Shown: positions 1-5,102 of the stretch, piece by piece
Numbering within the stretch: the first letter of the stretch is position 1
How the letters are laid out: each line of letters begins with the position of its first letter
Origin: Pseudomonadota bacterium
Lineage (GTDB): Bacteria; Pseudomonadota; Alphaproteobacteria; Micropepsales; Micropepsaceae
Assembly (NCBI GenBank): GCA_023427355.1
Contig: JAEZBK010000074.1
Location: forward strand, 1 to 5,102
Direction of reading: 5' to 3'
Length of the DNA: 5,102 nucleotides
Program-made: the position numbers and the translations under genes
Notes under the pieces: model-generated
Seen by the model: only the letters and a program-made list of their open reading frames with translations
Told to the model about the DNA's origin: nothing
The model's database searches: none

Positions 1-98
1 GCACCAGCCAGCCCGCGCCCGCTCCGGCGCCGGCACCCACCGACACCGCCAAGCCCGACGCGGAGAAGGACAAGGACGCCAAGCCCGCCACCCCGTAA
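1..98 (+). CDS. 3' end of an unidentified gene with a Pro/Ala-rich, Lys/Asp-rich C-terminal tail (partial)
   Basis: Reading codons from base 3 gives 31 residues and a TAA at 96-98. The visible tail starts with alternating Pro and Ala (several PA repeats) and then becomes charged, with KPD, EKDKD and KPATP. Such low-complexity tails are common at the ends of secreted, periplasmic or membrane-associated alphaproteobacterial proteins, but the fold-bearing part lies outside the window, so no function can be given. The reading frame is supported by its open state to the window edge and by a strong terminator hairpin 25 bases after the stop. The start codon and true length are not visible. A chance open frame cannot be fully excluded over so short a stretch. 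Confidence 0.6.
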   Translation, partial: TSQPAPAPAPAPTDTAKPDAEKDKDAKPATP

Positions 99-122
99 AA
101 GCGGCAAAAGCGGACTTTGCAG

Positions 123-156
123 CAGCCGGGCGCCCTTGCGTCCGGCTGTTTCCTTT
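123..156 (+). terminator. Rho-independent terminator after the upstream partial gene
   Basis: CAGCCGG at 123-129 pairs with CCGGCTG at 142-148. The stem continues inward through G130-T141 (wobble), C131-G140, G132-C139 and C133-G138, closing on a CCTT tetraloop: eleven pairs in all. It is followed by TTTCCTTT at 149-156, an interrupted but T-rich tract. Position (25 bases after the TAA at 98) and orientation fit termination of the left-hand gene, which separates it from the acyl-CoA dehydrogenase gene. The stem itself is symmetric, but the T tract is only on the + side. Confidence 0.8.
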
Positions 157-195
157 GCGCGGGGCGCGGCCTAGAGTTCCCACAAGGATAAAATC

Positions 196-202
196 AGGGA
201 AG
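196..202 (+). promoter_or_regulatory. Ribosome binding site of the acyl-CoA dehydrogenase gene
   Basis: AGGGAAG lies four bases before the ATG at 207, a purine-rich Shine-Dalgarno-like stretch. It supports 207 as the start. A second AAGGA at 184-188 is too far from the ATG to serve. No convincing -35/-10 pair could be seen between the terminator and this site; the AT-rich GATAAAAT at 187-194 sits too close to the start codon to be a useful -10. Confidence 0.6.
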
Positions 203-206
203 AACC

Positions 207-2009
207 ATGCCGATCTATCGCGCGCCGATTGAAGATTACCGCTTCCTGCTGAATGAGGTGTTCAACATCGAAGAGGCGCGCGACCTGCCGGGCTTTGCCG
301 AACTGTCGCCCGAACTGGTGGATGATATTCTGAACGGCGCGGGAAAATTCTGCGAGGAGGTTCTGCAGCCGATCAACCAGCCGGGCGACGAGGAAGGGTG
401 CCACTTCGAGAATGGTACGGTGCGCACGCCCAGAGGATTCAAGGAGGCCTACAAGGCCTATAGCGAGGCCGGCTGGGGCGGCCTGACCGCGCCAGTGGAA
501 TATGGCGGCGCGGGCCTGCCGCATGTGATCGGCCTGGCGGTGCTGGAAATGTCGCTGGCCGCGAACCAGTCGCTGACCATGTATCCGATGCTGACCAATG
601 GCGCCTATGACGCGCTGATCGCCACCGCGCCGGACTGGATGAAGGAACACATCGTCCCCAAGCTGGTATCGGGCGAATGGGCGGGCACCATGTGCCTGAC
701 AGAGGCGGGCGCGGGCACCGACCTGCGGTTGATGAAGACCAAGGCGGTGGAACAGGCGGACGGCACCTATCGCATGAGCGGCACCAAGATTTTCATTTCG
801 GGCGGCGACCAGGACCTGACCGACAACATCATCCACATGGTGATCGCCAAGATACCGGACGAGAACGGGGCCCTTCATGATGACCTGTCCACGGTGAACT
901 TCTTCATGGTGCCCAAGGTGCTGGTGAACGAGGATGGCAGCCTGGGCGCGCGCAATGCAGTCAATACCGGCGGCATCGAGCACAAGATGGGGATCAAGGC
1001 GCAGGCCACCTGCGTGCTGAATTTCGACGATGCGGTGGCGTGGCGGCTGGGCCCCAAGCCCGAGCCGGTGAAGCCAGGCGAAAAGCGCTCGACCAGCGCG
1101 GGCATGGCGGGCATGTTCGGCATCATGAACGCGGCGCGCATCGCTGTCGGCGTTCAGGGCATCGCGCTGGGCGATGTCGCCTACCAGAATGGCCTGGCCT
1201 ATGCGCGCGAACGCCGGGTGGGCCGTGCCCTGACCGGCGCGGCGGAGCCGGACAAGCCCGCGGACCGGGAAATCGTCCATCCCGATGTGAAGAAGATGCT
1301 GCTGCAGGCGCGCAGCTTTGTCGAAGGCGCGCGCGCCCTTGTTGCCTGGACCGGCTTGCAGCAATCCATCGCCCAATCGTCGCGGCCGGACGCGGCCAGC
1401 GCCGCCCTCTTGGCCGACCTGATGACGCCGGTGCTGAAGGCCTATTGCACCGACATGGGCTTCGAGGCTGCCAACCTGGGCATGCAATGCTATGGCGGCC
1501 ATGGCTATATCCGCGACAACGGCGTGGAACAGTTCGTGCGCGATGCGCGCATCAACATGGTCTATGAGGGCGCCAATGGCGTACAGGCCATGGACCTGGT
1601 GGGCCGCAAGCTGGGCCGCAAAGGCGGCGCCGCGCCGATGGCGCTGTTCGGGGTGCTGACAGCATGGATCGCCGAGCACGAAAAGGACGAGGCCATGAAG
1701 CCTTATGTGGCCGGCGTGAAGCGCAGCGTGGAGACCTTGCAGGCCGCGACCCTGTGGCTGGCGGCGAACGGCCCGAAGAACCCGAATGATGCAGGCGCGG
1801 GCGCGACGGAGTATCTGCGCCTAATGGGCATTACCATGCTGGCCTATATGTGGGGCCGCATGGCGAAGGCGAGCCTGGACAAGGACGATGCGCTGCACAC
1901 CGGCAAGCGGATGTGCGCCCGCTACTGGATGGAGCGCGTGGTGCCCGAATGCGCGATGCTGCTGGAGCGCATCCAGGCGGGCAGCGCGACGATCATGGAA
2001 CTGGAATGA
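207..2009 (+). CDS. Acyl-CoA dehydrogenase, DmdC-like long subfamily (600 aa)
   Basis: This flavoenzyme would remove two hydrogens across the alpha-beta bond of an acyl-CoA thioester, using FAD and passing electrons to electron-transferring flavoprotein, in the cytoplasm. Order of regions: a short N-terminal extension typical of the subfamily (YRAPIEDYRFLLNEV, about 4-18); the helical N-terminal domain (about 35-155); the beta domain with the TEAGAGTD signature (165-172) and KIFISGGD (194-201); and the C-terminal helical domain starting near MFGIMNAARIAVGVQG (303-318). GGHGY (430-434) and YEG (453-455) follow; E454 is at the position of the catalytic base of medium-chain acyl-CoA dehydrogenase. 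Residues from about 475 to 595 form the extra C-terminal domain (acetyl-CoA dehydrogenase-like) that makes these proteins about 600 residues long instead of about 380. Relatives include 3-methylmercaptopropionyl-CoA dehydrogenase (DmdC), but most members act on unknown or fatty acyl-CoAs, so the substrate is not assigned. The stop overlaps the next gene's ATG. Confidence 0.95.
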   Translation: MPIYRAPIEDYRFLLNEVFNIEEARDLPGFAELSPELVDDILNGAGKFCEEVLQPINQPGDEEGCHFENGTVRTPRGFKEAYKAYSEAGWGGLTAPVEYGGAGLPHVIGLAVLEMSLAANQSLTMYPMLTNGAYDALIATAPDWMKEHIVPKLVSGEWAGTMCLTEAGAGTDLRLMKTKAVEQADGTYRMSGTKIFISGGDQDLTDNIIHMVIAKIPDENGALHDDLSTVNFFMVPKVLVNEDGSLGARNAVNTGGIEHKMGIKAQATCVLNFDDAVAWRLGPKPEPVKPGEKRSTSAGMAGMFGIMNAARIAVGVQGIALGDVAYQNGLAYARERRVGRALTGAAEPDKPADREIVHPDVKKMLLQARSFVEGARALVAWTGLQQSIAQSSRPDAASAALLADLMTPVLKAYCTDMGFEAANLGMQCYGGHGYIRDNGVEQFVRDARINMVYEGANGVQAMDLVGRKLGRKGGAAPMALFGVLTAWIAEHEKDEAMKPYVAGVKRSVETLQAATLWLAANGPKNPNDAGAGATEYLRLMGITMLAYMWGRMAKASLDKDDALHTGKRMCARYWMERVVPECAMLLERIQAGSATIMELE

Positions 2010-2773
2010 CCGGCCCCTGGGAGAACCTGCCGCCGCGCAAGGAGATGCCACCGCCCGGCGGTATTGCGCCGCGGGTGGCCGCGACGGGCTGGCTGTTGTG
2101 GGTGGGCGGCCTTCTGGGGCTGGTGGCGATGGTTTTCGCGCTGGACCGGATATTTCCCGGCGTGCGCAACAGCGCAGACAATGTGGATGTGGTGCGCACC
2201 ATCGCCATCTTGGCGTTGCTGTCGAGCGGGCTTCTGTTCGCGGGGCGCGCCCGGATCAACTGGCGGCAGGCGCTGAACTATACCGCGCTGTGGCTGATGG
2301 TGGGCGGGGTTCTGCTGCTGGGATATGCCTGGCAGGAGCCGATCCGCGACGCGGCCCTGCATCTGCGCAGCCAGGTCCTGCCCGGCGAGGCCGTGGCGAC
2401 GGGCGAGCGCGAACTGACCATTTCGGAAAGCGAAGGCGGAAGCTATCGGGTGTTCGGAAGCGTGAATGGCACCCGGATCAGTTTCCTGGTTGATACCGGC
2501 GCCAGCGACATCGTCTTGAGTCCAAGCGATGCGCGCCGTGCCGGTATCAACCCGGAGACACTGAAATATGACAGGCCCTATGCCACGGCGAACGGGGTGG
2601 GATATGGCGCAACCGTCACGCTGGACACGCTTCAGGTGGGGGCAATCACGCTGAGCAATGTCCGGGCTTCGGTGCAGCAGGCGGAAATGGGAACATCCCT
2701 TCTGGGGATGACCTTCCTGCGCCAGCTGAAATCCTACACCGTCCAGGACCGCAAGCTGGTCCTGCGCTGGTAA
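2006..2773 (+). CDS. Membrane-anchored retropepsin-like aspartic protease (TIGR02281 type, 255 aa)
   Basis: The protein is predicted to be an inner-membrane protease with a single-lobe, retropepsin-like catalytic domain that must dimerise to supply two aspartates. Three hydrophobic segments lie at about 25-46, 63-80 and 92-108. The short loop between the second and third carries R81, R83 and R87, so by the positive-inside rule the N terminus is cytoplasmic and residues 110-255 are periplasmic. The catalytic motif is FLVDTGAS with D163. The second family signature is LLGMTFL (232-238), the hydrophobic-Gly element that supports the active site. Known relatives are Caulobacter PerP, which trims the polarity factor PodJ, and Rickettsia APRc; the substrate here is unknown. 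The ATG at 2006 forms an ATGA overlap with the dehydrogenase stop. An in-frame ATG at 1850 would add 52 residues coded inside the dehydrogenase with no hydrophobic or family-like character, so 2006 is preferred. No strong ribosome site precedes it, consistent with translational coupling. Confidence 0.88.
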   Translation: MTGPWENLPPRKEMPPPGGIAPRVAATGWLLWVGGLLGLVAMVFALDRIFPGVRNSADNVDVVRTIAILALLSSGLLFAGRARINWRQALNYTALWLMVGGVLLLGYAWQEPIRDAALHLRSQVLPGEAVATGERELTISESEGGSYRVFGSVNGTRISFLVDTGASDIVLSPSDARRAGINPETLKYDRPYATANGVGYGATVTLDTLQVGAITLSNVRASVQQAEMGTSLLGMTFLRQLKSYTVQDRKLVLRW

Positions 2774-2776
2774 GCC

Positions 2777-2938
2777 TTAGGCGGCACCCAGCTTGGTCGC
2801 GATGTCTTCGAAGGTGGTCAGCAGCGAGGTGCCGATGGTTTCGGTAGCGCCGATGATGACCAGCGCGATCAGCGCGGCGATCAGGCCATATTCGATGGCG
2901 GTGGCGCCGGATTCGTCCTGGATGAACTTCTTGATCAT
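2777..2938 (-). CDS. Flp-type type IVb prepilin (53 aa)
   Basis: The gene encodes a 53-residue protein beginning MIKKFIQDESGATAIEYGL. It has a short basic leader (K3, K4), then G11 followed by A12-T13-A14-I15-E16-Y17. This is the G-XXXX-EY processing motif of Flp/PilA pilins of the Tad system: a TadV/CpaA-type prepilin peptidase would cut after G11 and leave a 42-residue mature pilin. A hydrophobic helix follows (about 18-30, LIAALIALVIIG), then a short polar tail ending TKLGAA. Mature Flp subunits assemble into thin adhesive pili used in surface attachment and, in Caulobacter, as phage receptors. The length is normal for the family. The ATG at 2938 is preceded by AAAGGGG six bases away. No tad/cpa assembly genes are in the window. 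The stop lies three bases from the stop of the convergent protease gene. Confidence 0.93.
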   Translation of the reverse strand: MIKKFIQDESGATAIEYGLIAALIALVIIGATETIGTSLLTTFEDIATKLGAA

Positions 2939-2944
2939 GATGTG

Positions 2945-2951
2945 CCCCTTT
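2945..2951 (-). promoter_or_regulatory. Ribosome binding site of the Flp pilin gene
   Basis: On the minus strand the sequence reads AAAGGGG, then six bases (CACATC), then the ATG at 2938. This is a clear Shine-Dalgarno match at normal spacing and the strongest such site in the window, fitting an abundantly made structural subunit. It fixes the start codon. Confidence 0.75.
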
Positions 2952-3020
2952 GTGAGCTTTTGGTTGAGGGGACAAGCGGTAGCAGCCGCATATCACGGCG
3001 GTCCATGACAAGGTGGATCG

Positions 3021-3035
3021 TAAGTTAAGTTAAGT
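3021..3035. repeat. Three tandem copies of TAAGT at the end of the DUF167 gene
   Basis: TAAGT occurs three times head to tail on the + strand (3021-3025, 3026-3030, 3031-3035), followed at 3036-3041 by GGTTAA. On the minus strand this gives three TTAA cores plus one partial, within 21 bases, about 85-105 bases upstream of the pilin ATG and overlapping the last codons and stop (3030-3032) of the DUF167 gene. It is the most AT-rich patch of an otherwise GC-rich window. It may be part of the pilin gene's control region, but this is not shown. Confidence 0.6.
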
Positions 3036-3368
3036 GGTTAAGGCGCGACACCCTTGCGAAAGGACTTCGGGATCGCCCGCGATTTCGAGGACTTTCAGGC
3101 GCGCGGTTTCGCCGGAGCGTATCGTGATCGCGGCTTTCTTCACCGCCAAAGCCTCGGCCAGGAAGCCTATCAGCGCTGCATTGGCAGCGCCGTCCACCGG
3201 CGGTGCGGTAAGCCGTATCTTGAGAAAGGCCCTGCCATCGGCACCCTTTTCCACACCCTCAACCGCGTTGCGCGAGCCGCGTGGAGATAGCCGCACCGCC
3301 AGGCGCACACCGCCGGGCTGTGCCGTCCATGGCGCTTGTCCACCAAGGTCTTGGTGAAGGCGGTTCAC
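3030..3368 (-). CDS. DUF167 / UPF0235 (YggU-family) protein (112 aa)
   Basis: This is a small soluble protein of a widely conserved family whose structures are known (E. coli YggU) but whose biochemical role is not established. Recognisable family features in order: GGVRLAVRLSPRGSRNAV (19-36, the first strand and the PR-x-SR-x-A turn); a charged stretch leading to LKIRLTAPPVDGAANAAL (49-66), whose PPVDGAAN is the most conserved element; and a final block of ITIRSGETARLKVLEIAGD (81-99). Length is normal for the family. It starts with GTG at 3368, overlapping the TGA of mfd as GTGA. No strong ribosome site precedes it, so expression probably relies on coupling to mfd translation. The next in-frame GTG, at residue 21, would cut into the conserved first strand, which favours 3368. 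No terminator follows the stop at 3030. Confidence 0.9.
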   Translation of the reverse strand: MNRLHQDLGGQAPWTAQPGGVRLAVRLSPRGSRNAVEGVEKGADGRAFLKIRLTAPPVDGAANAALIGFLAEALAVKKAAITIRSGETARLKVLEIAGDPEVLSQGCRALTT

Positions 3369-5102
3369 GCCGCCAGCTTGGCCAGTTGCGTCAGCAGCGC
3401 CTTCGCCCCGGCCAGGCGGTCGTCTGCGGTGGGCCAGTCGCGCGTGACGACCACCTTCTGGTCGGGCCGCACCTTCATCGTGCCGCTATGCTGGGCGATG
3501 AACTGCACCAGCTTGAGCGGCTGGGCAAAGGCATTGCCGCGGAAGCTGATCGTGCCACCCTTGGGACCGGCATCGATCTTCTCCACGCCGGCCGCCTTGG
3601 CGAGCTGCTTGATGAAGACGATCTCGAACAGGTGCTTCACTTCCTCCGGCAAGGGGCCGAAGCGGTCGATCAGTTCGGCGGCGAAGCGGTCAATTTCCTC
3701 GCGTGTCTCGATCGCCGACAGGCGACGATAGAGCGACATGCGGACATTGAGATCGGCGACGTAAGGCTCCGGGATCAGCACGGAGGCGCCCACATTGATG
3801 GTGGGCGACCACTGGTCGGCCAGGCTTGTCTCTCCATCGCCATCCTTCAGGCCGCTGACGGCTTCTTCCAGCATTTCCTGGTAAAGCTCGATACCCACTT
3901 CGCGGACATGGCCCGACTGTTCCTCGCCCAGCAGGTTGCCCGCGCCGCGAATATCCATGTCGTGCGAGGCCACGGTGAAGCCCGCGCCCAACTGGTCGAG
4001 CGATTGCAGCACCTCCAGCCGCCGCGTGGCGGTGTCGGTCAGCTTCTTTTCGGCCGGCGTGGTCAGATAGGCATAGGCCCGCGCCTTGGACCGGCCGATG
4101 CGGCCGCGCAACTGGTAAAGCTGCGAGAGGCCGAACATGTCGGCGCGCTGCACCACCATGGTGTTGGCGGTGGGGATGTCGAGGCCGGATTCGACGATGT
4201 TGGTCGAGACCAGCACATCCACCTTGCGCTCATAGAAGGCAGTCATCACTTCTTCCAGCACCGTGGGCGCCATCTGGCCATGGGCGAGCGCGGGCTTCAC
4301 CTCCGGCACGGTGGCCTTGAGGAAGGCCATGGCGTCATTGAGGTCGGAAATGCGCGGGGCGACGAAGAAGCTCTGGCCGCCGCGATAATGTTCGCGCAAC
4401 AGCGCCTCGCGGATCACCAGCGTATCGAAGGGCGTGACGAAGGTGCGCACCGCCAGGCGGTCAATCGGCGGGGTGGTGATCAACGACAGGTCGCGCACGC
4501 CCGACAGCGCCAGTTGCAGCGTGCGCGGAATGGGCGTGGCGGTCAGGGTCAGCACATGGACATCGGCCTTGAGGTTCTTCAGCCGTTCCTTGTGGACCAC
4601 GCCGAAATGCTGCTCCTCGTCCACGATGACCAGGCCCAGGCGCTTGAATTTGATGCTTTCGGCCAGGAGGGCGTGGGTGCCCACCACGATGTCCACCGTG
4701 CCTTCGGCGAGATCCGCCTTGGTCTGCTTCGCTTCTTTCGCGTCCACGAAGCGCGAAAGCTGGCGCACCTTGAGCGGGAAGCCGGCAAAGCGTTCGGCAA
4801 AGCCGCGATAATGCTGCCGCGCCAGGAGTGTCGTGGGCACGACCACCGCCACCTGCTCGCCCGCCATCGCGGCGACGAAGGCGGCGCGCATCGCAACTTC
4901 GGTCTTGCCGAAGCCGACATCGCCGCAGACCAGCCGGTCCATGGGGCGGCCTGCCGCCAGATCGGAGATGACTTCGCCAATGGCCTTTTCCTGGTCTTCG
5001 GTTTCCGACCAGGGGAAGCGGGCGGCGAATTCGTCATACACGCCCTGCGGCGGATCGATCGCGGGCAGCGACTTGAGCTGGCGGGCGGCGGCGATCTTGA
5101 TC
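3365..5102 (-). CDS. mfd: Mfd, transcription-repair coupling factor, C-terminal half (partial)
   Basis: Mfd is a cytoplasmic ATP-driven DNA translocase that pushes stalled RNA polymerase off damaged template and recruits UvrA for nucleotide excision repair. The reading frame is open to the right edge, giving 579 codons including the stop; the full protein is usually near 1,150 residues, so the UvrB-like region and the RNA polymerase-interacting domain lie outside. In visible numbering: Walker A GDVGFGKTE (60-68), Walker B/motif II DEEQ (161-164), motif III LTATPIPRTL (186-195), motif V VSTNIVESGLDIP (298-310), motif VI QLYQLRGRIGR (327-337), then the Mfd/RecG translocation block around NLLGEEQSGH (389-398). 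The last roughly 150 residues, beginning near EPYVADLNVRMSLYRRL (445-461), are the TRCF domain that masks the UvrA-binding surface. A GTG at 5041 is internal: the codons upstream of it still read as Mfd (AARQLKSLPAIDPPQG). All helicase residues appear intact. Confidence 0.97.
   Translation of the reverse strand, partial: IKIAAARQLKSLPAIDPPQGVYDEFAARFPWSETEDQEKAIGEVISDLAAGRPMDRLVCGDVGFGKTEVAMRAAFVAAMAGEQVAVVVPTTLLARQHYRGFAERFAGFPLKVRQLSRFVDAKEAKQTKADLAEGTVDIVVGTHALLAESIKFKRLGLVIVDEEQHFGVVHKERLKNLKADVHVLTLTATPIPRTLQLALSGVRDLSLITTPPIDRLAVRTFVTPFDTLVIREALLREHYRGGQSFFVAPRISDLNDAMAFLKATVPEVKPALAHGQMAPTVLEEVMTAFYERKVDVLVSTNIVESGLDIPTANTMVVQRADMFGLSQLYQLRGRIGRSKARAYAYLTTPAEKKLTDTATRRLEVLQSLDQLGAGFTVASHDMDIRGAGNLLGEEQSGHVREVGIELYQEMLEEAVSGLKDGDGETSLADQWSPTINVGASVLIPEPYVADLNVRMSLYRRLSAIETREEIDRFAAELIDRFGPLPEEVKHLFEIVFIKQLAKAAGVEKIDAGPKGGTISFRGNAFAQPLKLVQFIAQHSGTMKVRPDQKVVVTRDWPTADDRLAGAKALLTQLAKLAA

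Noticed and set aside
97..113. Direct repeat AAAAGCGG, twice, after the first stop codon
   Set aside because: Two copies of eight bases with no further structure; not enough to call a regulatory or mobile-element feature.
171..1679. A 502-codon open frame on the minus strand opposite the acyl-CoA dehydrogenase
   Set aside because: It lies wholly antisense to a gene with clear family motifs, its product is rich in His, Arg, Ala and Gln with no recognisable domain, and long antisense frames are expected in GC-rich codon-biased genes.
1850..2005. Upstream ATG extending the protease by 52 residues
   Set aside because: The added segment is Gly/Arg/Ala-rich out-of-frame translation of the dehydrogenase; the ATGA overlap at 2006 gives a normal start just before the first membrane helix.
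2976..3001. Short inverted repeats (GCGG/CCGC and GCCG/CGGC) between the DUF167 gene and the pilin gene
   Set aside because: Stems are only four base pairs, mutually exclusive, and lack a T tract; they are expected by chance at this GC content.
2793..3008. A 71-codon + strand frame covering the pilin gene
   Set aside because: It is antisense to the pilin, whose own product carries an exact processing motif and has a good ribosome site.
2952..3020. Possible sigma-70 promoter for the pilin (TTGTCA and TGATATG elements on the minus strand)
   Set aside because: The elements are only about ten to twelve bases apart and no -10-like hexamer sits 16-18 bases after TTGTCA, so no promoter can be called.
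4434..4811. A 125-codon + strand frame inside mfd
   Set aside because: It is antisense to the helicase motifs of Mfd and has no family-like features.

Overview
The window is GC-rich and densely coded. Codons end mostly in G or C, and the gene families (a DmdC-like acyl-CoA dehydrogenase, a TIGR02281-type retropepsin-like protease, an Flp-type pilin) point to an alphaproteobacterium. A Sphingomonadales-like or neighbouring lineage is my guess; no rRNA or other marker is present to confirm it.

Left part, + strand. The window opens in the last codons of an unidentified gene with a Pro/Ala-rich, Lys/Asp-rich tail, closed by a good intrinsic terminator (hairpin 123-148). Next comes a complete 600-residue acyl-CoA dehydrogenase (207-2009). 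Its stop overlaps the start of a 255-residue membrane-anchored aspartic protease (2006-2773) in an ATGA arrangement, so the two are almost certainly co-transcribed.

Right part, - strand, read from right to left. The C-terminal half of Mfd, the transcription-repair coupling factor (runs off the right edge; stop at 3365), overlaps by four bases (GTGA) a DUF167/YggU-family small protein (3030-3368). After 91 bases follows a 53-residue Flp-type type IVb prepilin (2777-2938), too short for routine ORF listing but with a perfect prepilin-peptidase site. Its stop is only three bases from the stop of the convergent protease gene.

The genes do not form one obvious pathway. The sequence supports two pairs coupled by overlapping stop/start codons (acyl-CoA dehydrogenase with protease, Mfd with DUF167) and a separate or read-through pilin gene. 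I see no tRNA, rRNA, insertion sequence, CRISPR array or origin. Most of the window is ordinary chromosomal backbone. The points worth a second look are the pilin away from any visible tad gene, the three-helix protease fused translationally to a fatty-acid oxidation gene, and the tandem TAAGT repeat upstream of the pilin. I found no convincing evidence of a wholly new system.
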